A DNA stretch of 64,000 nt from Psychrobacter sp. JCM 18903. GTDB lineage: Bacteria > Pseudomonadota > Gammaproteobacteria > Pseudomonadales > Moraxellaceae. Position 1 is the first letter of the stretch. Each line of letters opens with the position of its first letter. Shown in pieces: positions 36,689 through 46,438 of this stretch. The stretch spans positions 62,001 through 126,000 of the forward strand of contig NZ_BAWJ01000004.1 in the NCBI RefSeq assembly GCF_000586475.1. The letters are read 5' to 3'. Under the pieces are notes generated by a model. That model saw only the letters and a list, made by a program, of their open reading frames with translations, did no database searches and was not told the DNA's origin. The translations under genes were made by a program, and so were the position numbers.

Positions 36689-37680
36689 TTAAGCCAGCAA
36701 CAGTAGTGATTCTTCTAGACCCTTTTGTTTAAGCTTAGCGCCAGAGCCAAACCAAGCACCGTCTAATCGATGATCTCTCGACATCGCCCGTCTTTCATGA
36801 TCGACGTATTCAGTGATACTGCATAGCAAGCCATAAGCGGTATCTTTGGCAGCATCAAGATCGGCTCCGCGACCTTGACCGTTAAACATATTCATCACCT
36901 GATTCATCGCCTTGGCATTGGGCACCGCGTCTTTCTCTTTCTTAGCACTGTTAAACAGAATGATGTCATTGTCCTGATCGTTGAATACACGGCTTAAATA
37001 ATTGGCGGCTTCTGCTTGAGTCACACGGCGCTCAGATAACTGCTTCATCTCATAGCTGTGTTCATCCCATTGTTTAACTGACACGCCTAGTTGCTGCTTG
37101 ACCTTGTCCGCATCAAAGGAGGTGCTATGCGGTACTTTTACTGCGCCTCCGCTTCCGTTAGCTAAGCTGATTGCTAAGGTGTTATTACAGACCACACGGA
37201 TCGATGTGAACTGAGCAGTAGTCGCTAGCGTGCCATCACAAGCGGTGGCCAGTAACAAGTAACCATTACTGACATCTTTACCCTTAAGCGTTGCTGACTG
37301 CCCTGTACGAGCCAATGCCCACATCTTACGACCGCCCTTTAAGATTCCTGCCGTTTCAAGCTCAAATTCAGACTGCTCGGTAAGATCACGATAGAACTCT
37401 AGAATCTCACGCGGCTGTACTTCCTGATAGCGTTGACTGACCACCGATAACGGCTCAAAGTTATCACTACGGTACAACACCTTTTGCTCAGTAAAGGGCA
37501 GAATCAGGTTATGCCCTTTGTCATTGTTTGCCATATAACTGACGTCTGAGGATTCTATACGCCAGTCCATACCCGCTTGCTTTGCCCAGATCTCGATAGC
37601 TGCTTGGGAGCAAGCTCATTACCCAAGCCATGCCAAGGGGTTTCGCCAACGTATGCCATTGATTCGATTAAATGTGCCAT
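36689..37680 (-). CDS. DUF932 phage/plasmid-like protein (frameshifted)
   Basis: About 330 residues after repair. Starts MAHLIESMAYVGETPWHGLG, the characteristic opening of DUF932 (TIGR03299) proteins of phages and plasmids; the remainder has VVSQRYQEVQPREILEFYRD, TSIRVVCNNTLAISL and GRGADLDAAKDTAYGLLCSI. One base is missing near 37604-37608 (LAPKAAIEIWAKQAGMDW when restored). ATG at 37680 with AAGGA nine bases before. Function unknown; commonly placed with YqaJ exonuclease in mobile elements, suggesting a part in recombination. Confidence 0.82.
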
Positions 37681-37729
37681 GATCATTATCCTTTTAGATT
37701 TGATTAGAATTATGGGTTATATGGATAAG

Positions 37730-38020
37730 TTAAATACTGAAAGTTCTTGAGCAGGTATTGCAGGTGTAACTGGGCTTTGCTGCCAAAACGAGTAAGGGTG
37801 GCTGTTGAAGCTTGTCTTTAGCCAAGCTAATAGCAGAAGCCAGTGCCGTTCCTACCACCACACCGATTGCTGAATTGATTTTGTAGTACTTACAGATACT
37901 CACACCAAGACCTGATAGGGCAGATTGTGAGCACAGCTGTTCGAAGATATTAAAGGGGCTGTCAGTATCGGTAGTGCTTCTGACGTTCGCTGAATGACAG
38001 TGTGGGCAAATGGGTCTCAT
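37730..38020 (-). CDS. Small zinc-ribbon membrane-associated protein
   Basis: 96 residues with two CxxC pairs, CPHCHSA at the start and YTCNTCSRTF at the end, that can form one zinc ribbon. Between them is a hydrophobic stretch (INSAIGVVVGTALASAISLA) that could be a membrane segment or a buried helix. Similar small proteins occur in plasmids and islands; function unknown. Confidence 0.65.
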   Translation of the reverse strand: MRPICPHCHSANVRSTTDTDSPFNIFEQLCSQSALSGLGVSICKYYKINSAIGVVVGTALASAISLAKDKLQQPPLLVLAAKPSYTCNTCSRTFSI

Positions 38021-38045
38021 AAATAGCTCCTTTTAGATTGCGCAT

Positions 38046-38075
38046 AAAAAAAGGCCTGCGATTAAGCAGGCCTTT
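38046..38075 (-). terminator. Terminator after the YagK-like/zinc-ribbon region
   Basis: AAAGGCCTGC / GCAGGCCTTT with 6-base loop, flanked by A-rich sequence on the left that becomes a T-run on the minus strand. It lies upstream of the zinc-ribbon gene, in the spacer after the YagK-like gene at 38184. Confidence 0.82.
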
Positions 38076-38183
38076 GATTAGGATGGATTGGGGTTAAACA
38101 GTCAGGAGAGCGATGCTTCCTGACTGATCTCATAGGAATACTATATATCTAAAAATATTTTGATATGGGCAAGGCTCTGTTTT

Positions 38184-39074
38184 TTACTTTTCTTTAAATT
38201 CACCATGTCCAAATGTTTGCATCTTAGGCACCCAAACTTTAAGTTTTTGTCCGTATTTGTCAGACTTTGTCAAATACCCTGCTACAGTAAAAGCGTTCTC
38301 AACCTCCCTAGGGTTATCACGGTGTATTCTACCAATACCTAGCTTTCCATCTTTTCCATAAGTGCGCTTGGTTTCAGCATCGTTAGAGTTATGATAGGTA
38401 CCGACGCCCTTTGTGATCTCTTGCCACTTCTCACCTATCGCTTTAGCGATATACCAGTCAGAATATCTTTTTGAATTATCATACGTTAAAACTAAATGGC
38501 AGTGAAAACCACCATCTTTATAGCCTTGCTCTAATGCCCATGCATAACCAGTTTTATGTTTGAAACAAGAGTCTTCCGTAGTAATAAGCCTTCTGAGTTT
38601 TTTTATATGATTATGGAAATCAAAAATAGTTACATTATGACGTTGGTCTTTTAAATACTTTAGCTCAATAAAGATAATCAATACTCTTGATCTATTTTCA
38701 ATTAAACTTTTAAAGTATAAGTCCAAGCCTTTTTTATTCTTTTTTTCTTGATAAATCCAATCATATTTCTCTCTCATGATACTATTTTTATAGTCCAAAA
38801 GCTCTGTAATGAGCTTTTGGGTCATCTCATAATCCCAAATAACATCGTAAGGATGTGTAGTGCCAATAAAAATAATGGAACTGTTAATAAGTGCATTAAT
38901 AGCTTGAGAGTAATTTGCAGTATCATGTAAGTAATACATGAGCATGAACGGACGATATAACTCGTTCAATTTATTTTGAAAGCTTTTACAACTAAGATTT
39001 TTGAATAACACGTTTTTAACGAGTTTATCGACATCACTGGTAAGTCTAGATTGATCAGTAGTGAGATATGACAT
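38184..39074 (-). CDS. YagK/YfjJ (inovirus Gp2)-like replication-type protein
   Basis: 296 residues. The C-terminal half has GYAWALEQGYKDGGFHCHLV followed by LTYDNSKR: the His-x-His of an HUH-type metal site, and GVGTYHNSNDAETKRTYG, as in the YagK_YfjJ_C/inovirus Gp2 family. The Tyr in VAGYLTKSDKYG may be catalytic. N-terminal half is helical and unrelated to known domains. HUH proteins nick DNA to start rolling-circle replication; in islands these genes may allow episomal replication after excision. AT-rich compared with the recombination genes. Activity not proven from sequence. Confidence 0.78.
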   Translation of the reverse strand: MSYLTTDQSRLTSDVDKLVKNVLFKNLSCKSFQNKLNELYRPFMLMYYLHDTANYSQAINALINSSIIFIGTTHPYDVIWDYEMTQKLITELLDYKNSIMREKYDWIYQEKKNKKGLDLYFKSLIENRSRVLIIFIELKYLKDQRHNVTIFDFHNHIKKLRRLITTEDSCFKHKTGYAWALEQGYKDGGFHCHLVLTYDNSKRYSDWYIAKAIGEKWQEITKGVGTYHNSNDAETKRTYGKDGKLGIGRIHRDNPREVENAFTVAGYLTKSDKYGQKLKVWVPKMQTFGHGEFKEK

Positions 39075-39224
39075 TGTAGTACTCCTATGAAATTAATGGT
39101 TCATAGGGTTTTAGTAAATTGTATTATTATAATGCTAGTAGCTAAGAGAGTAGCTCTTAGCTAAACAATGACCAGTTAAAAAATACTGATATATATTGAT
39201 ATTGTAATACCAACCTAATACAGC

Positions 39225-39419
39225 TTGCTTAATACTTTGTTATTTAAAGGCTACCTTGAAATCTTATATGATTTGCTAGAGGAAAATCCTTATTTCTCTA
39301 GAAATATTATCGAGGATAGTTACCTGAGAAATAGCATCATACATCTAAGCTTCTATTATAATGAAAATCCTTCAGTTTATAAGGTTCGAATGGCCGTTAA
39401 CGCTATAAAAATATTATAA
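39225..39419 (+). CDS. Possible small protein, 64 residues
   Basis: Open frame from a TTG with no convincing ribosome site in an otherwise empty 457-base stretch (39075-39531). The composition (YLEILYDLLEENPYFSRNII) is protein-like and helical, but at this AT content such a frame may arise by chance. Confidence 0.25.
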   Translation: MLNTLLFKGYLEILYDLLEENPYFSRNIIEDSYLRNSIIHLSFYYNENPSVYKVRMAVNAIKIL

Positions 39420-39531
39420 AGATAACGGGTAAATATTACTTTTTTATTATATAATTTCTATTAAAATTCTAGAACCATAATACTAAAATATCACTCGTGA
39501 TATTACCATTTAACAACATAAAGAGCCTTGT

Positions 39532-40455
39532 ATGTCATTACAATTTAATAATGAAAACTCTCAAGTGAGATATAACAATAAAAGTTATTTTGATAAAAAC
39601 ATCAGGTCTTTAACAGAAAGACAAGTTAAATGGATGCAAACATATCTAGCTTATAAAGTGAATGTTAGCTTTTCAAGTAATGGATCAAGTGACCGTCATG
39701 AAGAATTAATGAACCAACTATCTAGACATGAAAATTTTAAAGACTATGTGTCTGATGCTTATTCGGAAATGACTTATAAACTTGTGCCTGAACAGAATTT
39801 TGAATGGCTTGTCGATAATTTAAGAAGCCAGATTTTCGTTTTGAACATTTTAAGTAAAGAGAAGGGTTATATTTATTTTGACATAAATAGTAATAATTTA
39901 ATGGAGGAGATTTATAGTTTCTTTGATAATAAAGATAATGCTAATAATTTGGAATCTAAAATATTTTTACTAAGTGATATGCAGAAAAGATGGTCTTCTA
40001 TTATTAGGAGTGAAAACTATTCTAAATGGCTGGTTGAAAGTGATATATTACATATAGAGTGGACTAAAGATTATTTAAGAAAGGTTGGTATTTACAATAA
40101 ATCAGTAAGAAATAATAAATCTTCAAAGGAAACGAGAAACCATATTTTGGCTTCTTTGGATCTTATAGATCATCCAGTATCTGAGATTATGAATGATAAT
40201 TATATTAATTACAGATCAAGCGATCGTAAAGAAATAATTATTGATAAAATGAAACGAGCTTGGAGCCAGCAAAAATACCGAAGCGCTGGTAAAACAAAAA
40301 AGGCGTATCACCTACCACTGACAAAAAAAACCAAAGCTAAATTAGAGAAAATGGCTCAAGTACAAGGGCTGTCAGAGACAGCCATGCTTGATATATTAAT
40401 TAATCGCTTTTATGACCTAGATTACGTCGATGTTGATGGCAAGGAGTTATACTAA
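39532..40455 (+). CDS. Ribbon-helix-helix-ended protein of unknown function
   Basis: 307 residues. The N-terminal 240 are helical, polar and match no family I know (SLTERQVKWMQTYLAYKV, LSDMQKRWSSIIRSENYSKW). The C-terminus KKAYHLPLTKKTKAKLEKMA followed by QGLSETAMLDILINRF looks like a ribbon-helix-helix DNA-binding domain. It is the only plus-strand gene of the mobility module and converges on the integrase, overlapping its end by four bases. A role in control or replication of the island is plausible. Confidence 0.65.
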   Translation: MSLQFNNENSQVRYNNKSYFDKNIRSLTERQVKWMQTYLAYKVNVSFSSNGSSDRHEELMNQLSRHENFKDYVSDAYSEMTYKLVPEQNFEWLVDNLRSQIFVLNILSKEKGYIYFDINSNNLMEEIYSFFDNKDNANNLESKIFLLSDMQKRWSSIIRSENYSKWLVESDILHIEWTKDYLRKVGIYNKSVRNNKSSKETRNHILASLDLIDHPVSEIMNDNYINYRSSDRKEIIIDKMKRAWSQQKYRSAGKTKKAYHLPLTKKTKAKLEKMAQVQGLSETAMLDILINRFYDLDYVDVDGKELY

Positions 40456-41813
40456 CGCTTATTAATATATCCTTGTAGCTCATCTGCTGTGATTCCTTGA
40501 TCTAACAATGCTTTAATCAGATCCTGCTTATCAGCGTTTTGTAATAAGTTAGGCTGCTTACTTTTCAGGGACTGTTCAATTTGCAGCCGCGCTGTCTGAA
40601 AGTCTACGACCTCGCCTGTACCTCTGAGCAGGTCTAAAAAGTCTGCCCAAACTTGCATAATCTTACGACGCTCTTCTAAGTGCTGCGCGTGGTTATAAAC
40701 TGCGCGAATACTGCTTTTTTTATCATGCGCCATCTGCTTTTCGATTGCATCACCCATGTAACCAAGCTCGTTTAAGTTAGTTGAGGCGATGTGGCGGAAG
40801 CCATGCCCAGTTTGTTTACCCGCATATCCAATTATGTCTAGCGCATTATTAATGAACTCTGCACTATAAGGCTGGTGCATGCCTGTATTGTAGAACACGT
40901 ATTCATATTGACCCGTAATTGTTTTCATCTCCTCTAGTACTGCTAGCATTTGATCAGATAAGGGAACGACGTGCTTACGCGCGATTTTTAGGTTATCAAT
41001 ATCGACCCGCCATAGGCGGTTGGGAAAGTCGATGTGTTCCCACTTCATCATACGCAGCTCGATAGTGCGACAGAAAGAGTAGGCTAGAAACTTCATGGCT
41101 AGGCGTGTCTGATCGTGACCATGATAGCTCTCAATATCTTGCAGGAGTTTGGGTAGCTCTTTAAGGTCAACGTGCTTCATGTGCTGGCTTTTGGCTTTAG
41201 GATAAAGCTCTTTGAGGCCCTCCGTATGAATCGTATCGATTAAGCGCTCTCTCTTAGCTCTCCTAAGAATATTAGTAATAAGGTCAATCGTACGTCTAGT
41301 TACTTCTCTTGGGGGTGAGCCTTCATCGGTTGTCCTATTCTCTATCTGATCTGCCATGAATTTACAGTCTTCAAAGGTCACATCCCTCAAAGCTATACCA
41401 TTAAAGCTAGGTATGACGTCTTTGTGCATACGGTTGTAGTCTTGCTGGTAGGTGCGAGGCTTTACGTTGCGCTCACGCTCCTCTAGCCATTCAAGCGCAT
41501 AATCATTGAACATTTTAGCTTGCTCATTTGCAAGCTTATCTTGACGTTTTTTATTCTTGGGATTGATCCCACTAGTTACTAAAGCTTTGATATCAGAGTT
41601 CGCTATTCTTGCTTCTGCTAAGCTTATCTGTGGGTATGCACCTAAAGTAGTTTTCTGCTGCTTACCATCAAAACGATATGCGCTTATCCAAGTCTTCGTT
41701 CCTGAGCTACGTACTAATAGCTGTAGCCCTTGCTGATCGCTATATTTATCTGGACGGGCAGGGGTACAATTATCAGTTGGTTTGAGCTTACGAATTTTGG
41801 CATCACTTAACAT
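40452..41813 (-). CDS. P4-type tyrosine integrase
   Basis: 453 residues. The N-terminal arm-binding domain (DUF4102) is typical: LSDAKIRKLKP, YSDQQGLQLLVRSSGTKTWI, KTTLGAYPQISLAEAR. Catalytic residues: Arg in SFCRTIELRMMKWEH, HGFRHIASTNLNELG (HxxR), and the nucleophile Tyr in RAVYNHAQHLEERR. Such enzymes integrate at the 3' end of tRNA genes, in agreement with tRNA-Ser 280 bases upstream. C-terminal ~50 residues beyond the Tyr are an extra tail (LLQNADKQDLIKALLDQGIT). Confidence 0.96.
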   Translation of the reverse strand: MLSDAKIRKLKPTDNCTPARPDKYSDQQGLQLLVRSSGTKTWISAYRFDGKQQKTTLGAYPQISLAEARIANSDIKALVTSGINPKNKKRQDKLANEQAKMFNDYALEWLEERERNVKPRTYQQDYNRMHKDVIPSFNGIALRDVTFEDCKFMADQIENRTTDEGSPPREVTRRTIDLITNILRRAKRERLIDTIHTEGLKELYPKAKSQHMKHVDLKELPKLLQDIESYHGHDQTRLAMKFLAYSFCRTIELRMMKWEHIDFPNRLWRVDIDNLKIARKHVVPLSDQMLAVLEEMKTITGQYEYVFYNTGMHQPYSAEFINNALDIIGYAGKQTGHGFRHIASTNLNELGYMGDAIEKQMAHDKKSSIRAVYNHAQHLEERRKIMQVWADFLDLLRGTGEVVDFQTARLQIEQSLKSKQPNLLQNADKQDLIKALLDQGITADELQGYINKR

Positions 41814-42086
41814 GTTGGTCTATTCCTATACCTACGAGCTATATGCTTAAAGCGTTAAGAGGGTTATGTTGGTCTACAGCATATAAATCTAGATCGAATG
41901 TTGGTCTAATTACGGCGTATATGAATAATAGACCAACGAATAGACCAACACAAGCGACGGGATAGGTGTGTCACGTTGGGTTGAATTGGGAAAATAGCAG
42001 GCATAAAAAACGCTAGACGCGTTATTTATAAAGGGTTTGATTGGTATATGGGTCGAATTAGGGAAAGGTGGGAAAACTAATATTTT

Positions 42087-42120
42087 ATAAGATTGGCGGT
42101 GAAGGAGGGATTCGAACCTC
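42087..42120. repeat. Right attachment repeat within tRNA-Ser
   Basis: Identical to 10582-10615. It includes the CCA end, discriminator, acceptor stem and most of the T-arm of tRNA-Ser, the part a recombinase replaces without damaging the tRNA. The tRNA is intact on this side. Confidence 0.9.
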
Positions 42121-42183
42121 GATACGCTATTAACGCATACACACTTTCCAGGCGTGCGGTTTCAGCCACTCACCCACTTCACC
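42094..42183 (-). tRNA. tRNA-Ser (anticodon GGA)
   Basis: Ninety bases including encoded CCA. Acceptor stem GGTGAAG pairs with CTTCACC; discriminator G; anticodon loop CTGGAAA gives GGA (codons UCC/UCU); a long variable arm (TGCGTTAATAGCGTA) identifies a serine tRNA; T-loop GGTTCGAATCC. Target of the island integrase. Confidence 0.96.
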
Positions 42184-42311
42184 GTTTTTAGACGGCTTAG
42201 TATAGCGGATACTGTCTAGAATGTCACGACTTGCACCTTATCTTTCTTTATTTACAAACGCCTGCTACGATAGCGTATACGTAATGACAAGTATAGATGG
42301 TTGAAAGTTGA

Positions 42312-43204
42312 ATGATAAGTTTCGGTAGGCTCAATGCCCGTTTGAAAAACAGTATTACAATGACCGTGATGGCGGTGGTCGTAAGCATAACTTCAGCACA
42401 TGCTGATGACTTTACTCAGTGTAGCGAGTCTTTTTATGGCGGTGTCTATCCTGAGTTTATTAATACCAAGCTAAGCAACAAAACCCAAGCTTTATGCATG
42501 GATGGTTTTGCCGTTATGTATTCTGGCGTATCGCGTACACCGCTTTGGTCGGCAGAATATTTGGATCGCAAGCGTTTACAACAAGCAAAAGAAATCGATC
42601 GTGAAGACAGCTTTCATGAAGAAAGTAGGTTACCAAAATCCGCACGTGCTTCATTGTCCGACTATTCAGGCTCTGGCTATGATCGCGGGCATTTAGCGCC
42701 CAATGCCGATATGGCGAATCGCAGTCAACAATATGATAGCTTTAGTCTTGCCAATATCGCCCCGCAGTCACCGCGCAACAATCGCTATATCTGGCGTAAT
42801 ATTGAATCAGCACTCGCTATTTGACCCAGCAATATGGAGAGGTTTATAGCATTACTGGAGTAGCCTTTACTGGAAAAACAACCAAGCAATTGGCAGATCG
42901 TGTACTGGTGCCCAGCCATTTTTTTAAAGCCGTCTACATACCAGCGATTAATCAAGCAGGGGTCTATTATGCACCCAATGATGAGTCAGAACGCATAGAG
43001 GTTATTAGTGTTGATGAACTCTCGACCAGAATTGGTATCGATGTGCTGCCCGTCTTGGATGCCAAAACCAAAACACAGGCATTTGATCTGCCATTAAAGG
43101 CGGGTGAAAGCTCCGAGTTGCCCGATGAGCCAACAGAAGAGCCGGCTTGGATGCTGTTTGTTTGGGCGATTCTTGAGTGGGTAATCGCCCAATTGCAAGC
43201 ATAA
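42312..43204 (+). CDS. Exported DNA/RNA non-specific endonuclease, NUC1 family (frameshifted)
   Basis: About 297 residues after repair. N-terminal signal (TMTVMAVVVSITSAHA after a basic region), then the bba-metal nuclease motif YDRGHLAPNADM (D-R-G-H, general-base His) and the metal Asn region APQSPRNNRYIWRNIE. A base is missing near 42811; restored, the join is ESATRYLTQQYGEVYSITG. Ends with a hydrophobic AWMLFVWAILEWVIAQL segment which could tether it. Starts 128 bases beyond tRNA-Ser, outside the island. Probably periplasmic or secreted, for nucleic acid use. Confidence 0.85.
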
Positions 43205-43291
43205 TGCCTTTGTGACACGAGTCTATATATAATAAAAGGCACAAAAAATCCAAAAATTACGCAAGATATTGTTAATAAAAAGGAGAATCAA

Positions 43292-43555
43292 ATGATTGAT
43301 CCATTTGTCAATGACCACCAAAGCATGCAAATTGGTGAGCTTATCATCGAAAACCAAACAGATAAAATTATTATATATGGCGATATTGATTTGACTCTTG
43401 ATGCTACTGGATATGAGCAAGCGCAACAGTTACATGAACTAACAAGCAAGATTATTCAGGCATTTGAAAATAATTCTATTTACAATAATAGTCAGCATAA
43501 GTCAAAAGAAAAAGATGACCGGTTGGATAAAAATATCGACAATCCTTTTTTATAA
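43292..43555 (+). CDS. Small hypothetical protein, 87 residues
   Basis: Good ribosome site (AAAAAGGAG seven bases before the ATG). Acidic; a strand-rich part (IGELIIENQTDKIIIYGDID, LTLDATGYEQAQQLHELTS) then a polar tail KSKEKDDRLDKNI. Not exported. No family known to me; similar small proteins seem common in Psychrobacter and relatives, from memory. Confidence 0.6.
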   Translation: MIDPFVNDHQSMQIGELIIENQTDKIIIYGDIDLTLDATGYEQAQQLHELTSKIIQAFENNSIYNNSQHKSKEKDDRLDKNIDNPFL

Positions 43556-43811
43556 CTATTTGATATAGTTCAATTTTTATAGAAATAATAAACTATAAAA
43601 AAATTACTAGGCAAAAGCTTAAAATTGCTTATAATGAGTCAAGACATCGCTTATGTCGTATAAAATTTTGATGAGCAGTTTTTTAGATGCGATAACCACT
43701 CCCAAAGAGTAGAAAGTCGTATAGCTGTTAATAGGGGTTTTAGCGAAGGATAAGCCTAGGAGATCAGAAACATAACGTTTCGAGTAATCATTGTATGAAG
43801 GGAATCAGTCT

Positions 43812-44195
43812 ATGAAATTATTTACCAAAACCACTCTAGCTGTTGCAGGTATCAGTTTAGCAAGCATGGCATTCGCCGCTGATCCTTTAGCCAATACCAC
43901 GTGGCAGACATTTGATGAAGGTAAGCCAAAAGGTACCGTAAAGATTACTGAGTCAAACGGTGTACTAACAGGTACGCTTATTGCTACCAACTCAGCCAAA
44001 GGCAAAAAGCACGTTGGTACGACCATTATTAAAGGTTTAAAGTCTGATGGTGGTGGCAAATATAGTGGTGGTACGATCACTGATCCTGAAAAAGGCAAAG
44101 ACTATCGTATGACCGCAAACTTGAGTGGCAACACCTTAAATCTAAAAGGTTATATCGGTCCATTCTCACGCAGTCAAACGTGGAAAAAGAAATAA
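43812..44195 (+). CDS. DUF2147 exported protein
   Basis: 127 residues. Signal peptide MKLFTKTTLAVAGISLASMA with cleavage at AFA-A, then the lipocalin-like DUF2147 body: WQTFDEGKPKGTVKITESNG, TTIIKGLKSDGGGKYSGGTI, DPEKGKDYRMTANLSGNTLN, LKGYIGPFSRSQTWKK. The family is periplasmic and of unknown binding partner. Start at 43812 (GAAGGGA eight bases upstream) rather than the in-frame TTG at 43791, which precedes the ribosome site. Confidence 0.87.
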   Translation: MKLFTKTTLAVAGISLASMAFAADPLANTTWQTFDEGKPKGTVKITESNGVLTGTLIATNSAKGKKHVGTTIIKGLKSDGGGKYSGGTITDPEKGKDYRMTANLSGNTLNLKGYIGPFSRSQTWKKK

Positions 44196-44237
44196 ACCTA
44201 TCGTTTATTTTTAACATTAGACCTAATATTTATAAAT

Positions 44238-44275
44238 AAAAATCCCGCAATACCTTTTGGTAATGCGGGATTTTT
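44238..44275. terminator. Bidirectional terminator
   Basis: AAAAATCCCGCAATACC pairs with GGTAATGCGGGATTTTT (one mismatch) around a TTTT loop, between the convergent DUF2147 and amtB genes. Confidence 0.92.
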
Positions 44276-44306
44276 AGTACATATATTTTAATATTGGCTT
44301 CAGAGC

Positions 44307-45569
44307 TTATCTCACAAATTCTGGATATGCTTCCATGCCACACTCTGCTATATCCGCACCTTCATACTCATCTTCTTCAGAGATACGCAGACCAATCACT
44401 AATTTGATAACCGCCCAAGTGATTAAGCTGGCGATGAATACCCAAGTAAAGATAGTGGCTGCACCAGCAATCTGACCTACGAACGATGCTGCCGGATTGG
44501 TAATTGGTACGATAAGTAGACCGAACAGACCGACTACACCATGAACTGAGATAGCACCCACTGGATCATCTATTTTTATTTTATCCAATGCTAAGATAGA
44601 TAGCACAACGATAACGCCAGCGATCAAACCAAACAGTGTTGCTTGTAATGCAGATGGGGTTGAGGGTTCTGCTGTGATAGCGACTAATCCTGCGAGTGCA
44701 CCATTTAAGAGCATGGTTAAGTCAGCTTTGCCAAAGATGATGCGTGCTATTATTAAAGCACCAATTGCACCGCCTGCCGCTGCTGCATTGGTATTCAAAA
44801 ACACCATAGCAACCGAGTTAGCACTGGCAATATCACCCAGTTTTAGCACCGAGCCGCCATTGAAACCGAACCAACCCATCCAGAGAATAAGTGTTCCAAG
44901 CGCTGCCAGTGGTAAGTTAGCACCTGGAATGGCGCGTATTTCACCATTAGGGCCATACTTGCCTTTACGTGCACCTAATAATAATACCCCTGCTAATGCA
45001 GCCGCAGCACCCGCCATATGGACGATACCAGAACCTGCAAAATCAGAAAAACCCATGTCGCCTAAATTGAACATACCAAATACATCATTGCCACCCCACG
45101 TCCAGCTACCCTCTAATGGATAAATGACACCAGTCATCACCACAGCAAATAATAAGAACGACCACAGCTTCATGCGCTCAGCTACCGCTCCTGAAACGAT
45201 CGACATACAGGTTGCAACAAATACCACTTGGAAGAAAAAATCAGACGCAGCGGAGTAAACAGAATCACCGTCAAAGCCGTTTTCAGCGGAGGCTGCTAGG
45301 GCATCTGCTACCAGCGTTTCATTACCCGCGATACCGCTCAAGAATAAGTTGCCACCATACATAATGGCATAGCCGCATATCATGTACATGGTACAAGCGG
45401 TGGCAAAAAGTGCGATATTTTTGGTTAAAATCTCAACGGTGTTTTTTGAGCGGACGAGTCCAGCTTCTAACATGGTGAAGCCTGCTGCCATCCACATGAC
45501 GAGCGCCCCGCACATTAAAAAGTAAAACGTATCAAGTGCGTACTGGAGCTCGAAGATTTGATTTTGCAT
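44307..45569 (-). CDS. amtB: Ammonium transporter
   Basis: 420-residue inner-membrane channel with 11 segments that conducts ammonia/ammonium. The pore twin histidines are in GIVHMAGAAAALAG and VHGVVGLFGLL; the FNGGSVL and WTWGGNDVF regions are also typical. There is no cleavable leader, unlike the E. coli protein. It follows glnK by 75 bases on the same strand: the standard glnK-amtB pair in which GlnK plugs the channel under nitrogen excess. Transcription likely begins at the sigma-54 promoter ahead of glnK. Confidence 0.96.
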   Translation of the reverse strand: MQNQIFELQYALDTFYFLMCGALVMWMAAGFTMLEAGLVRSKNTVEILTKNIALFATACTMYMICGYAIMYGGNLFLSGIAGNETLVADALAASAENGFDGDSVYSAASDFFFQVVFVATCMSIVSGAVAERMKLWSFLLFAVVMTGVIYPLEGSWTWGGNDVFGMFNLGDMGFSDFAGSGIVHMAGAAAALAGVLLLGARKGKYGPNGEIRAIPGANLPLAALGTLILWMGWFGFNGGSVLKLGDIASANSVAMVFLNTNAAAAGGAIGALIIARIIFGKADLTMLLNGALAGLVAITAEPSTPSALQATLFGLIAGVIVVLSILALDKIKIDDPVGAISVHGVVGLFGLLIVPITNPAASFVGQIAGAATIFTWVFIASLITWAVIKLVIGLRISEEDEYEGADIAECGMEAYPEFVR

Positions 45570-45644
45570 GTTAATTCCCCCTTGAATTGATGCAATACAG
45601 CTATCGGTATGATCTATAAATCTGTGTCTATATGGCCTTGCGCG

Positions 45645-46082
<438 letters not shown>

Positions 46083-46438
46083 ATTTACTCAAGGGGGATA
46101 GGTAAGATTGGATTTGTTTGTTCAAAAACAGCCATAGTTATGGCAAAAAATACTGGTTATGCTGCAATGGTATAAACCATCGTTATGAGCATAGAGAATG
46201 CGAATTAACCTTTAGCGTTGAACTGACGAAAACTTTATTATAACCAACTTTTTAGGTGCTTGGGGAGACCATCCATCTATTTCCTGTGATGATTTGCTAA
46301 CCTAGTTTGGTATATGAAACGAATCACTTGAGGAGAAAGTAGGGAAAATTGTGTGATACGGCACGCGGCAGAGCTTAACATGGATGTATAGGCTCTGCGC
46401 TCAAAGAGAGAGGGGTGGCTGCGTAGATCGGCTAGAGC
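46083..46438. other. Spacer upstream of glnK, downstream of uspA
   Basis: 356 bases between the glnK promoter and the uspA stop. NtrC sites would be expected in the right-hand part; no clear GCAC-N10-GTGC dyad is seen. No gene. Confidence 0.35.

Larger units (their letters stand above)
10582..42120. mobile_element. 31.5-kb integrative genomic island in tRNA-Ser
   Basis: Bounded by 34-bp direct repeats of the tRNA-Ser(GGA) 3' end, with a P4-type tyrosine integrase starting 280 bases from the intact tRNA and pointing away from it, the usual arrangement. Contents in order: defence genes with interspersed exported proteins, a quinone/aromatic cassette, and an AlpA/YqaJ/DUF932/replication-like mobility module. 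No conjugative transfer, capsid or terminase genes are recognisable, so it is probably mobilised or a satellite-type island rather than self-transmissible. Confidence 0.9.

Noticed and set aside
44674-45123. 149-residue plus-strand frame within amtB
   Set aside because: Pro/Ala-rich shadow of the amtB coding sequence; no independent ribosome site or family.
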